From: Micromonospora sp. NBC_00421
GTDB lineage: Bacteria > Actinomycetota > Actinomycetes > Mycobacteriales > Micromonosporaceae
DNA: 64,000 nucleotides
Assembly: GCF_036017915.1 (NCBI RefSeq)
Contig: NZ_CP107929.1
Span: 4,034,001-4,098,000, forward strand
Reading direction: 5' to 3'
Numbering within the stretch: the stretch's first letter is position 1; each line of letters starts with the position of its first letter. The position numbers and the translations under genes were made by a program. Shown in pieces: positions 42,009-52,612 of the stretch. The notes beneath the pieces were generated by a model, which saw nothing but the letters and a program-made list of their open reading frames with translations, did no database searches and was not told the origin of the DNA.

Positions 42009-42159
42009 CGGCTGCTAGGGACCGGTCGACGGGTCAGGGCCGAGCGTCTGCGCGTGCCGCAGCACGGCCCACGCCGACCGGTCCTCCCGGGCCGCGCCCG
42101 ATCCGGTCGGTGCGCCGCCGGCCCAGTGCTCATGTGGTGGCCCCGGCACCCGCCCCGGC

Positions 42160-44631
42160 TCAGTCGACGTCGCCGCGCAGGCCGTCCAGCACCTCTTCCA
42201 GTTCGTCCGGCTTGACCAGCACGTCACGGGCCTTGGAACCCTCGGACGGGCCGACCACCCCCCTGGTCTCCATCAGGTCCATCAGCCGGCCCGCCTTGGC
42301 GAAGCCGACCCGCAGCTTGCGCTGGAGCATCGAGGTCGAGCCGAACTGCGAGGTGACCACCAACTCGACCGCCTGCACCAGCAGGTTCAGGTCGTCGCCG
42401 ATGTCCTCGTCGATCTTCTTCTTGCTGTCCTGCGCCGGGGCCAGCACGTCGGTGCGGAACTCCGGCTCCCGCTGGTCCTTGCAGAACTTCACCACGTCGG
42501 CGATCTCGCGCTCGGTCACCCAGGCGCCCTGGATGCGGACCGGCTTCGACGCGCCCATCGGCAGGAACAGCCCGTCGCCCCGGCCGAGCAACTTCTCCGC
42601 GCCCGGCTGGTCGAGGATGACCCGGGAGTCGGCAAGCGACGAGGTGGCGAACGCCAGCCGGGACGGCACGTTCGCCTTGATCAGGCCGGTCACCACGTCG
42701 ACGCTCGGCCGCTGGGTGGCCAGCACCAGGTGGATGCCGGCGGCGCGGGCCAGCTGGGTGATCCGGACGACCGAGTCCTCCACGTCGCGCGGGGCGACCA
42801 TCATCAGGTCCGCCAGCTCGTCCACGATCACCAGCAGGTACGGGTACGGCCGCATCTCCCGCTCGCTGCCCGGCGGGGCCTTGATCTCGCCGTTGCGCAC
42901 CTTGCGGTTGAAGTCGTCGACGTGCCGGACCCCGTTGGCGGCGAGGTCGTCGTAGCGCATGTCCATCTCGCGAACGACCCACTCCAGCGAGTCGGCCGCC
43001 TTCTTGGGGTTGGTCACGATCGGGGTGACCAGGTGCGGGATGCCCTCATACCCGGTCATCTCGACCCGCTTGGGGTCGATCAGCAGCAGCCGCACCTCGT
43101 CCGGCGTGGCCCGGGTCAGGATCGACACCAGCAGCGTATTGAGGCAGCTCGATTTCCCGGCGCCGGTGGCCCCCGCGATGAGAATGTGAGGCATCTTCGC
43201 GAGATTGGCCACCACGAAGCCGCCCTCGATGTCCTTGCCGAGGGCCACCACCATCGGGTGGTGGTCGCTGGTGGCGGCCCGGGAGCGCAGCACGTCACCG
43301 AGGGCGACGTTCTCCGGGTCGGTGTTGGGGATCTCCACCCCGACCGCGCTCTTGCCCGGGATGGGGCTGAGGATCCGCACGTCCGGCGACTTCACCGCGT
43401 ACGCGATGTTGCGGGAGAGCTGGGTGATCCGCTCGACCTTGACCCCGTGCCCCAGCTCGACCTCGTAGCGGGTGACGGTCGGGCCCCGGGTGAAGCCGGT
43501 GACCTCCGCGTCCACCCCGAACTGGTCGAAGACGCCGGTCAGCGCGGCGATCACCTCGTCGTTGGCCTTGCTGCGGGTCTTCGGGGCCGCGCCGCCGGTG
43601 AGCATGTTCGCCGGCGGCAGGACGTAGTCGCCGGCCAGCCCGGTCAGCGCGAGCTGCTCGGCCCGGGTGGGCGGCGCGGAGTGCTCCGGCGGCTCCGCCG
43701 GCTTGCGGCTGGCCGGCACCCGGCTCGCCGGCCGGCGGGGCAGCACGATGGTCTCCTGGAGGTCGACCTCCGGGCCGACGTCGTCGAAGTCGTCCGGGTC
43801 GGGCGGCGGGGGCGCGGCCTTGCGGGCGGGCCGGCGGCGGGCCGGCTTCGGAGCGACCTCAGTCGACTCCGCGTCCGGCTCCTCCCGGGCGTCGGGCGGG
43901 GCGACGAGCGTGCCGGCGAGCAGGCCGAGCCGCTCCGGGATCTTGTTGATCGGGGTGGCGGTCACCACCAGCAGCCCGAAGACGAGCAGCAGGATCAGCA
44001 GCGGCATGGCCACCCAGGCGGTCACCGCCCGCTCCAGCAGGTCGCCGATCCCCGCGCCGACCAGGCCACCGGCGTAGTCGCGCTGCACCGGGTCGACCGG
44101 GTTCTGCCCGATGTGCAGCATCGCCGCCGTGGCGACCAGCATGGAACCCCAGCCGACCAGGCCCCTTCCCCGGTGCTCCGGGTCGCCCGGGGTACGCATC
44201 AACCGCCAGGCGCCGATCATCAGCAGCACCGGCACCACGACCGCGATCGCGCCCAGGAAGAGCCGTACGGTGTCGGCGAGGCGCGCGCCGAGCGGGCCGG
44301 CGCCGGAGAACCAGATGCCCACCGCGCTGAGGATGGCCAGGCCGAACAGCAGCAGCCCGGCACCGTCGCGGCGGTGCTCCGGGTCCAGGTCCCGGGCGGA
44401 GGCGGCCTGCCGACCGGCGGCCCGGAACCCCCAGCCGACCCCGTGCGCCAGCCCCATCCACAGTGCGCCGACCGCGCGACCGACGTACGCCGCAGGAGCG
44501 GGCCGGGTCGCCGGCCGTCGCCGGGGCGCCGCCCGGGTGGTCTTCTTCGCCGGCTGACGGGCACGACTGTTCGTGGTACCGCGCGGCGACGCGCCGCGTC
44601 GCCGGCTCGCCTGAGAGGTACGGCCCGCCAT
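42160..44631 (-). CDS. ftsK: DNA translocase FtsK
   Basis: An 823-residue septal DNA pump that clears chromosomal DNA during division or sporulation. A basic N-terminal tail is followed by four membrane helices (about 85-235), a Pro/charged linker, then the RecA-like motor: Walker A GATGAGKSS with K493, Walker B LLVIVDELADLMM. The C-terminal gamma winged helix (LVTSQF-type, VTSQFGSTSMLQRKLRVGFAKAGRLMDLME) recognises polar chromosome signals. TACGGT six nt before the ATG at 44631 indicates a leaderless transcript and settles the start against longer readings. Length is typical for actinobacterial FtsK. Confidence 0.96.
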   Translation of the reverse strand: MAGRTSQASRRRGASPRGTTNSRARQPAKKTTRAAPRRRPATRPAPAAYVGRAVGALWMGLAHGVGWGFRAAGRQAASARDLDPEHRRDGAGLLLFGLAILSAVGIWFSGAGPLGARLADTVRLFLGAIAVVVPVLLMIGAWRLMRTPGDPEHRGRGLVGWGSMLVATAAMLHIGQNPVDPVQRDYAGGLVGAGIGDLLERAVTAWVAMPLLILLLVFGLLVVTATPINKIPERLGLLAGTLVAPPDAREEPDAESTEVAPKPARRRPARKAAPPPPDPDDFDDVGPEVDLQETIVLPRRPASRVPASRKPAEPPEHSAPPTRAEQLALTGLAGDYVLPPANMLTGGAAPKTRSKANDEVIAALTGVFDQFGVDAEVTGFTRGPTVTRYEVELGHGVKVERITQLSRNIAYAVKSPDVRILSPIPGKSAVGVEIPNTDPENVALGDVLRSRAATSDHHPMVVALGKDIEGGFVVANLAKMPHILIAGATGAGKSSCLNTLLVSILTRATPDEVRLLLIDPKRVEMTGYEGIPHLVTPIVTNPKKAADSLEWVVREMDMRYDDLAANGVRHVDDFNRKVRNGEIKAPPGSEREMRPYPYLLVIVDELADLMMVAPRDVEDSVVRITQLARAAGIHLVLATQRPSVDVVTGLIKANVPSRLAFATSSLADSRVILDQPGAEKLLGRGDGLFLPMGASKPVRIQGAWVTEREIADVVKFCKDQREPEFRTDVLAPAQDSKKKIDEDIGDDLNLLVQAVELVVTSQFGSTSMLQRKLRVGFAKAGRLMDLMETRGVVGPSEGSKARDVLVKPDELEEVLDGLRGDVD

Positions 44632-44744
44632 AGAGTCACCGTAACGGCGTGACCCGGCAGATCGCCGCTTTTCCGGGTCGTGTCCGCGCGTCGCAGCACG
44701 GACCACGCCCGCAGACGTGTTATTCGCCTCAGAAGGGATGCCCG

Positions 44745-45221
44745 ATGGCGTCGCCTGCTTTCGCGGACCGTCCGGACCCCCTGGCGGGTCACCCGCAGGC
44801 TCTGCGCCCGCTGACCACCGAGCTGGTCGCCGCCGTGCTGGGCAATCGGGGGTACGCGGTGGTCACCGACGACGACGGTGACCTCGTCGGCCGCTGGGAC
44901 GACAGCCTGATCTGGTTCCTGCGCCAGGGCACCCTCGGCGAGCTGCTCCAGGTCCGCACCCTCGCGGCACCGACCTTCGGCATCGAACACGTGCCGGCGC
45001 TGTACGCCTTCTGCAACTCGTGGAACCGCGACCGGTTCTGGCCCAAGGCGTTCGTACACGTCGACGACGACGGACGGGCCCGGGTCTGCGGTGAGGTGAT
45101 CGCCGACCTGGAGCGCGGGGTCACCCCGCACCAGCTCGACCAGTTGCTCGACTGTGGCATCACCAACGGCTGCCAGCTCGCCGCCGCCGTCGGCATGCTG
45201 CCCGGCGGGACGCCCGGATGA
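44745..45221 (+). CDS. YbjN domain protein
   Basis: A 158-residue protein with a YbjN domain (type III secretion chaperone-like fold): YAVVTDDDGDLVGRWDDSLIWFLRQG, VPALYAFCNSWNRDRFWPKAFVHVDDDGRA and GVTPHQLDQLLDCGI. Bacterial YbjN proteins modulate stress and motility phenotypes through unknown contacts. The ATG at 44745 follows AAGGGA. The next gene is a larger paralogue whose start overlaps this stop by 4 bp. The pair is divergent from ftsK across 113 bp. Confidence 0.85.
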   Translation: MASPAFADRPDPLAGHPQALRPLTTELVAAVLGNRGYAVVTDDDGDLVGRWDDSLIWFLRQGTLGELLQVRTLAAPTFGIEHVPALYAFCNSWNRDRFWPKAFVHVDDDGRARVCGEVIADLERGVTPHQLDQLLDCGITNGCQLAAAVGMLPGGTPG

Positions 45222-46807
45222 CCGCCGGGTTCCGCCCGGGTGGGCCGGCCGCCCATCGTGATCCCGGCCTGGCGGCTGCGCTCGCCGACGCCGCGGACCT
45301 GCCCGACGGGGAGGCCCGGCTGGCCGAACTCGACCGGATCGCCGCCCGCGCCGACGCGCTCGGCGACCCGCACTCCGCCCTGGACGCCAGGTTCGCGCTG
45401 GTGGCGGCGTACCTGCGGCACGGTGGGCGGTGGCGGATCGTCGAGCCGGTACGCCGTCTGCTGGCCGCTGTCGACAGGTCCCCCGGCCTGCTCGACGCCC
45501 GTCCCGGCGACGCGGAGCTGCTGCGGCGGCACCTGCGGCACTCGGTGGACGCCGCGATCGGCACCCCCCGGATCGGGCTCGACCAGACCCACGCGCTGCT
45601 CGACGCGCTGGCCCGCCGGGTCGGCGAGGACGCCGCAGTGGTCGCCCAGCTCCGCTGCCGGCTCGCCGACCACCTGGGTGACGAGCCCACCGCCCGGCAG
45701 TGGTACGCCCGCTGGACGGTCGCCGACGAGGATCCGGAGGCCGGCTGCCCCGGCTGTCTGGCGGTACGCCGGGCCGAACTGCTTGCCGGTTGGGGGGACG
45801 ACCGGGCCGCGCTGGACGCCCTGCGACCCGCGCTCGACGCCCTGATCGACTGCACCGACCAGCCGGAACGGGCCCTCGCGGTGGGGCTGCTGCCGTGGCT
45901 GCGTACCGGGGCGGCCGAGCAGGCCGGGGTGGCGCACCTGCGGGCGTACCGGCGGCACCGGCGGGCGTTGCCGTACCTGGCCGCGCAGTTGCGGTTCTGC
46001 GCGTTGGCCGGGCACCCGGACCGGGCGCTGGACATCCTCGCCGAGCAGCTGCCCCGGCTGGACCACCCGTACGACGACCTGTCGGCGATGGAGTTCGCCG
46101 CCGCCGGGGCGCTGGTCTGCGCGTTGGCCGTCGAGTCCGGGCGGGACGGTCGCCGGGTGCGCCGCCCCGGCCACGCCGACCGGCCCGCCGCCGAGCTGGA
46201 CGTGGCGGCCCTCGGCACCGACCTGATGACGCAGGCCACCCGGCTGGCGGGCAGCTTCGACGCGCGCAACGGCACCGGGCACCACGCCGGCCGGATCGCC
46301 GCCTGGCTGGCCGAGCGGCCGACCGGCGACCCGGTGCCGCTGCCGGCGCAGGAGAGCGTCGACGAACCGGACGACGAACCCTTCCTGCCCTCGGCCGAGG
46401 AGCCGGCCCCGCTGAGCCTGGCGCAGCTCACCGCAGTGCTGGACACCCGGGGCGACCTGTATGCGGTGGACGCCGGTGGGGTGGTGGTCGGCCGCTGGGA
46501 CGAGGCGGTGATCCAGTTCCGGCTGCGGGGCCGGCACGGGGAGATCCTGCACGCCCGGGTGGTGGCGGCCCGGCGGCTGCCGGCGGGACGGCTCGCCGAG
46601 GCGTACGAGTTCTGCAACGCCTGGAACCACGACCGGCTGCTGCCCAAGGCGTACGTGCACGAGTTGCCCGGTGGTGAGCTGGTGCTGGCCGGCGAGGTCA
46701 CCACCGACCTGGCCCACGGGGTGGCCCCGACACAGCTCGGCATCCTGGTCGACGCGGCGGTGACCACCGGCGTCGCGTACGCCGGGGCGGTCGCCGCCCT
46801 GCCCTGA
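45218..46807 (+). CDS. Large YbjN domain protein with helical-repeat N-terminus
   Basis: A 529-residue protein. Residues about 15-390 are helical and Ala/Leu/Arg-rich with TPR-like periodicity (LAELDRIAARADALGDPHSALDARFALVAAYLRHG; DHLGDEPTARQWYARW; GWGDDRAALDALRPAL). The C-terminal 130 residues are a YbjN domain very like the preceding protein (DLYAVDAGGVVVGRWDEAVIQFRLRG; AYEFCNAWNHDRLLPKAYVHELPGGE). The shared CN-x-WN-x-DR-x(2)-PKA-x-VH motif shows the two arose by duplication. ATG overlaps the previous stop (ATGA). They probably act together, perhaps as a heteromer. Function is unknown. Confidence 0.82.
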   Translation: MTAGFRPGGPAAHRDPGLAAALADAADLPDGEARLAELDRIAARADALGDPHSALDARFALVAAYLRHGGRWRIVEPVRRLLAAVDRSPGLLDARPGDAELLRRHLRHSVDAAIGTPRIGLDQTHALLDALARRVGEDAAVVAQLRCRLADHLGDEPTARQWYARWTVADEDPEAGCPGCLAVRRAELLAGWGDDRAALDALRPALDALIDCTDQPERALAVGLLPWLRTGAAEQAGVAHLRAYRRHRRALPYLAAQLRFCALAGHPDRALDILAEQLPRLDHPYDDLSAMEFAAAGALVCALAVESGRDGRRVRRPGHADRPAAELDVAALGTDLMTQATRLAGSFDARNGTGHHAGRIAAWLAERPTGDPVPLPAQESVDEPDDEPFLPSAEEPAPLSLAQLTAVLDTRGDLYAVDAGGVVVGRWDEAVIQFRLRGRHGEILHARVVAARRLPAGRLAEAYEFCNAWNHDRLLPKAYVHELPGGELVLAGEVTTDLAHGVAPTQLGILVDAAVTTGVAYAGAVAALP

Positions 46808-46860
46808 GCCGGCCCGCCCTGAGCCGCCATACCTGAGCCGGCCCGCCCTGAGCCGGCCGG
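46803..46860. repeat. Four-copy CCTGAGCCG tandem repeat at the ybjN2 3' end
   Basis: Units of 14-15 bp begin at 46803, 46818, 46832 and 46847. Each carries CCTGAGCCG, so each contains a TGA like the gene's own stop codon, which lies in the first copy. This looks like local duplication of the stop region. Confidence 0.6.
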
Positions 46861-46888
46861 CGCGGGACCGACGGGGTCGGGACGCGGA

Positions 46889-46926
46889 GCGGCCCCCGAC
46901 CACCGGGCGGTGGGGTCGGGGGCCGC
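46889..46926. terminator. Bidirectional terminator hairpin
   Basis: Perfect 13-bp stem (GCGGCCCCCGACC and its complement) around a loop that itself can pair (CACC/GGTG). It lies between the converging ybjN2 and protease genes, about 80 bp and 30 bp from their stops, and can serve both. Confidence 0.8.
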
Positions 46927-46955
46927 GGTACCGGTGTGCGCCGGCGACGGGATGG

Positions 46956-48158
46956 TTACCGTCGGCTGCGCCGGGTCTCCTGCTGGCCGCCGTCGGCGGT
47001 GACCAGGGTCAGGTCGTTGCGTTCGAGGATCTCGTTGACCGGCTGGAAGAAGGTGATGCCGCCGACGGTGCAGTCGCCGGAACCGCCGGAGGTGACGCCC
47101 TGCGCCTGGTCGCCGGAGATCCACGAGCCGCCGGAGTCGCCCGGTTCGGCGCAGACGTCGGTACGGGTCAGCCCGGTGACCGTCCCCTCCGGATAGTTCA
47201 CCGTGGTGTTCCTGGCCTGGACGACACCGCAGCGGGCACCGGTGGTGGAGCCGGAGCGGCAGATCGACGTGCCGGCCAGCACCTCGGTGGAGCCGTTGAC
47301 CGGCACCACGCCACCGTTGAAGTCGCTCACCACCCCCTGCGGGGTCCACTGCGCGTTGGTCCGCACGAACGCCCAGTCGTCGCCGGGGAACGACGACGCC
47401 GCGAAGACGCCCTGCTCGGCCTGGTTGAAGCCGGTGGTCCGGTCGCCGGCCCGACCACAGTGCCCGGCGGTGACGAACCCGCCGACCACGGAGAAACCGA
47501 TCGAGCAGCGTCCCACGTCGTTGATGAAGAACGGGTCTCCGCCGACCAGGTCGAACAGCGGACGCGGCTGCTCCCGGGAGGTGGTGATCCGCACCGCCCC
47601 GGCCGGGGCACCGCTGCTCGCCGCCCACCGGCGGGCCCGCCCCTCGGCACCCGGCTGGGCGAGCACCACCACCGAGTTGGTGGCGACGTCGACGTACCAG
47701 CCGGCGATGGCCGGGGACGCCTGCCGTCCCACCGAGTCGAGCCGGCTCTTCACCGCGTCCAACTCGCCGACCGCGCGGTCGACAGGCTTGGGCACCGCAC
47801 CGGCGGCCCGGACCCGGTCCGCCTGGGCGGGGTCGGCGACCGCGACGTTGAGGGTGGACCCGTCGCCGCTGAGCCAGGCGCCGCCGTAGTCGTTGCCGAG
47901 CGTGGCCCGCAGCCGGGCCAGCCTCCCGGTGGCCTGCTGCTCGGCGGTCAGCCGCCGGACCGCCTGGTCCCGGCTGATCCGCAGGTCGCGGCTGAGCGCG
48001 TCCACCACCTCGGGGGCCACCCCGCCGGTCGCCCCGGCGTCGGTCCCACCGGCCTTCGGCGCGCTCTGCTCGCCGGCGAACGACGGCAGGGTCACCGCCG
48101 CCGTCAGTCCCGCCGCCGCCAGCACGACGCCGATCGCTGTCATCCGTCTGCGGTCCAT
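46956..48158 (-). CDS. Secreted S1E-family serine protease (streptogrisin/alpha-lytic type)
   Basis: A 400-residue pre-pro-protease. A signal peptide (about 1-31, ending SFA) is followed by an alpha-lytic-type propeptide of about 170 residues that folds the enzyme and is then removed. The chymotrypsin-like domain has the catalytic triad in TAGHCG, DDWAFVRTN and EPGDSGGSW, with flanking cysteines for disulfides (GRCSIGFSV; GHCGRAG; ICRSGSTTGARCG). ATG at 48158 is chosen with GGGAGGAG upstream; the first helix starts directly after. It is probably an extracellular digestive protease. It is flanked by two terminators, so it is a single-gene unit. Confidence 0.93.
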   Translation of the reverse strand: MDRRRMTAIGVVLAAAGLTAAVTLPSFAGEQSAPKAGGTDAGATGGVAPEVVDALSRDLRISRDQAVRRLTAEQQATGRLARLRATLGNDYGGAWLSGDGSTLNVAVADPAQADRVRAAGAVPKPVDRAVGELDAVKSRLDSVGRQASPAIAGWYVDVATNSVVVLAQPGAEGRARRWAASSGAPAGAVRITTSREQPRPLFDLVGGDPFFINDVGRCSIGFSVVGGFVTAGHCGRAGDRTTGFNQAEQGVFAASSFPGDDWAFVRTNAQWTPQGVVSDFNGGVVPVNGSTEVLAGTSICRSGSTTGARCGVVQARNTTVNYPEGTVTGLTRTDVCAEPGDSGGSWISGDQAQGVTSGGSGDCTVGGITFFQPVNEILERNDLTLVTADGGQQETRRSRR

Positions 48159-48336
48159 CCGCCATGCTCCTCCCGGCCGACGCGAGGTACGCCCGCCGGA
48201 CGGAGGTACGGAGACGGCCACCGATCGGTTGAGGAGTTCTCCACTTATCGACGGAACGTGTCCCCCCGGTCACCCGTCCCCTGATCGGGGCCACCCTGCG
48301 CCACCGCTGAGCGGCCCGCCAGTCGGGCCCGAGAAA

Positions 48337-48373
48337 CGGGCCGGCCACCGTCGTGACGACGGTGGCCGGCCCG
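48337..48373 (-). terminator. Terminator hairpin downstream of rnj
   Basis: Perfect 16-bp stem (CGGGCCGGCCACCGTC with its complement) and a five-nt loop, located 23 bp after the rnj stop on the minus strand. It is among the strongest hairpins in the window. The 180 bp further to the protease start contain no other feature seen. Confidence 0.85.
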
Positions 48374-48396
48374 GAACTGCCTGTGGGAGGGCCCGA

Positions 48397-50085
<1,689 letters not shown>

Positions 50086-50137
50086 GCGTCCACCTCATTC
50101 TGCGACGCCGTAACCCGGCGTCCGTCGTGTCGTTCGA

Positions 50138-51064
50138 TCATTCGGGCAGGTCCAGGCCCGCCGCCGCGCAGTCGGCGCGCAGCAGGGCCAGTTCGTCGTC
50201 GGTGGCGTCCACCAACGGTGGACGCACCGGCCCGGCGGGCAGGCCCATCGCGTTCAGGCCCGCCTTCACCAGGATGGTCCCCGGGCTGCGGAAGATCCCG
50301 GTGAACAGCGGCAGCAGCCGCCGGTGCAGGGTCAGCGCCGCACCGCTGTCCCCCGCGTCGTACGCCTCGATCATCCGCTTGGCGAGCGCCCCGGTGAAGT
50401 GGGTCGAGGTGCCGACCAGCCCGACCCCGCCGACCGCAAGGGTGGGCAGGGTGAGCGAGTCCTCGCCGCTGTAGAAGGCGAGGTCGGTGCGGCTGGTCAC
50501 CCAACTGGTGGCGGTCAGGTCACCCTTGGCGTCCTTGACCGCGACGATCCGCTCGTGCGCGGCGAGCCGCACCAGCGTCTCGGTCTCGATCGCCAACGCG
50601 GCGCGGTGCGGCACGTCGTAGAGCATGATCGGCAGGCCGGTGCCGTCGGCGACCGCGGTGAAGTGCCGCTCCAGGCCGCGCTGCGGCGGCTTGTTGTAGT
50701 ACGGCGTCACCACCAGCAGGCCGTGCACGCCGGCCTTCTCCGCCGCGGCGGCCAGCTCGATGGTGTGCCGGGTGTCGTTGGTGCCGACCCCGGCCACCAC
50801 CTGAGCCCGGTCGCCGATCGCCTCCACCACCACCCGGAGCAGGGATTCCTTCTCCGCGTCCGTGGTGGTCGGCGACTCGCCTGTGGTGCCGTTGACCACC
50901 AGCGCGTCGTTGCCCTGCTCGTCGACGAGGTATGTCGCCAGCCGCGCCGCACCGTCGAGATCGAGGGATCCGTCGGCGGTGAACGGGGTCGCCAGCGCGG
51001 TGAGCAGTCGCCCGAATGGGCGGGACACGCCCCGGTCGGGGACGGCAGGGTGGTCGTGCGTCAT
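50138..51064 (-). CDS. dapA: 4-hydroxy-tetrahydrodipicolinate synthase
   Basis: A 308-residue class I aldolase that condenses pyruvate and aspartate semialdehyde, the branch-point step to lysine and meso-diaminopimelate. The Schiff-base lysine is K177 (IVAVKDAKGD), the proton-relay tyrosine is Y149 (MLYDVP), and the GTTGES substrate loop is at 59-64. ATG at 51064 is preferred to GTG at 51070 because TAGGTT lies exactly six nt before the ATG, the leaderless pattern. The partner enzyme dapB lies at the right edge of the window. Confidence 0.95.
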   Translation of the reverse strand: MTHDHPAVPDRGVSRPFGRLLTALATPFTADGSLDLDGAARLATYLVDEQGNDALVVNGTTGESPTTTDAEKESLLRVVVEAIGDRAQVVAGVGTNDTRHTIELAAAAEKAGVHGLLVVTPYYNKPPQRGLERHFTAVADGTGLPIMLYDVPHRAALAIETETLVRLAAHERIVAVKDAKGDLTATSWVTSRTDLAFYSGEDSLTLPTLAVGGVGLVGTSTHFTGALAKRMIEAYDAGDSGAALTLHRRLLPLFTGIFRSPGTILVKAGLNAMGLPAGPVRPPLVDATDDELALLRADCAAAGLDLPE

Positions 51065-51110
51065 GCTCACAACCTAGCGGACGAGCACCGGACGTCCGGT
51101 GGGGAAGGGC

Positions 51111-51863
51111 TCAGGACAGCTGTGCGTGCGGGCTGGTCGCCACCTCGGAGCCGTCGGGCAGGGTCGAGACGACGAAGTCGGCGAACACGTTCGGGGCCAC
51201 CCGCTGGAGCTGCCGCAGGCACTCCACGGCCAGCTCACGGATCTCCACGTCGGCGTCCTCGGTGGCCCGCATCCCGACGAAGTGCCGCCAGGCGCGGTAG
51301 TTGCCGGTGACCACGATCCGGGTCTCGGTGGCGTTGGGCAGCACCGCCCGGGCCGCCTGCCGGGCCTGCTTGCGGCGCAGCGTCGGGTTGGGCTCGTCGG
51401 CGAACCGCTGCTCCAGCCCCTCCAGCAGCTCGGTGTACGCCTGGACGCTCGCCTCGGCGGCCTCGACGAACCGCTTGTGCAGCTCCGGGTCGTCGGCGAT
51501 CACCGCCGGCTCGACCATCGCCGCGTCCCGCTCCGGGACGTACCGCTGGGAGAGCTGGGAGTAGGAGAAGTGCCGGTGCCGGATCAGCTCGTGGGTGAAC
51601 GAGCGGGACACCCCGGTGAAGTAGAAGGTCACCGTGCCGTGCTCCAGCACCGACAGGTGCCCGACCTCCAGGATGTGCGCCAGGTAGCCGGCGTTGGTGG
51701 CGGTCGCCGGGTTCGGCTTCTTCCAGCTCTGGTAGCAGGCCCGGCCGGCGAACTCGGCGAGCGCCTGACCGCCGTCGGCATCGGTCGACCACGGCACGTC
51801 ACTCGGGGCCTGGAACTGCGTCCACGCGATCAGCTGCACCTGGGGCTGCACCATTTCCGGCAT
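51111..51863 (-). CDS. thyX: Flavin-dependent thymidylate synthase ThyX
   Basis: A 250-residue FAD/NADPH-dependent thymidylate synthase converting dUMP to dTMP. The ThyX motif [14 protein letters not shown] starts at R95. [18 protein letters not shown] and [12 protein letters not shown] are also family-typical. ATG at 51863 is seven nt after TAGAGT, suggesting a leaderless mRNA; an ATG three codons later is the alternative. The dapA start is 47 bp downstream with its own promoter. No classical thyA is visible in the window. Confidence 0.95.
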   Translation of the reverse strand: MPEMVQPQVQLIAWTQFQAPSDVPWSTDADGGQALAEFAGRACYQSWKKPNPATATNAGYLAHILEVGHLSVLEHGTVTFYFTGVSRSFTHELIRHRHFSYSQLSQRYVPERDAAMVEPAVIADDPELHKRFVEAAEASVQAYTELLEGLEQRFADEPNPTLRRKQARQAARAVLPNATETRIVVTGNYRAWRHFVGMRATEDADVEIRELAVECLRQLQRVAPNVFADFVVSTLPDGSEVATSPHAQLS

Positions 51864-52026
51864 TCCTGCGACTCTAGTGGCCCGGCGGGCCGCGGGGAAA
51901 CCCGGGCCACCGCCCTGACCAGCGAGATCATGGACAGTCCCGGCTCCCGACGGGCGGCGGGTGGCCAATGTCTCCCACCCGACCCCGCCGGGTCGCTCCA
52001 ACCGGCCCGCCGGGTGCTGTGGCCGG

Positions 52027-52608
52027 TCAGACGTAGAGGGCGGTGAACGGGGCCCAGGGCAGGTTGCGCAGCACCGAGAAGGTGAGCCAGACGGCGAGGA
52101 ACCCGCCGATCACCGGGGAGCTGAGCCGCAGCTCGGGCAGCCGCCAACCGAACGCCTGCCGGCCGGCCCAGGCGACGAAGAGATAGGCCAGGAAGGGCAC
52201 CGCGAAGACGAAGAGGAAGTGGTGCCGGGCGGCGGCCGGCAGGTCGGCGTGCAGCAGGTACCACAGCGCGCGGGTGCCCCCGCAGCCCGGACAGTCCAGC
52301 CCGGTGGTCAGCTTGAGCAGACAGCTCGGTGCGGCGTCCGGGTCGCTCGTGGTCGGGTCGCTGACCAGCGCGTACGCCATTCCGGCACCGACGCAGCCGA
52401 GCGCGGCAAGCGGCACCGCCCAGCGTGGCGAACGGTCGTAGAGCCGGACCACGAAGCGGGTGAGGCGGTCCGGCTCGGGCTGCTGCCACACCACCGGCGG
52501 CCCGGCCGACCAGGACCCCGGCGGCACCGTGTCGACACCCTGCTCCGGACTGCCCTGCTCCGGACTGCTCGGCCCGGTCGGTCGGCTCGGCCCGTCAACG
52601 CTCGTCAC
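52027..52608 (-). CDS. DUF2752 membrane protein
   Basis: A 193-residue protein with a disordered Pro/Ser-rich N-terminus of about 50 residues and three to four membrane helices. The DUF2752 signature [27 protein letters not shown] lies between the first two helices and carries conserved cysteines. The function of the family is unknown. TACCGT six nt before GTG at 52608 supports a leaderless start there. It begins 4 bp after the ycaQ-like stop on the same strand, so read-through is likely too. Confidence 0.85.
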   Translation of the reverse strand: MTSVDGPSRPTGPSSPEQGSPEQGVDTVPPGSWSAGPPVVWQQPEPDRLTRFVVRLYDRSPRWAVPLAALGCVGAGMAYALVSDPTTSDPDAAPSCLLKLTTGLDCPGCGGTRALWYLLHADLPAAARHHFLFVFAVPFLAYLFVAWAGRQAFGWRLPELRLSSPVIGGFLAVWLTFSVLRNLPWAPFTALYV

Positions 52609-52612
52609 GGCC

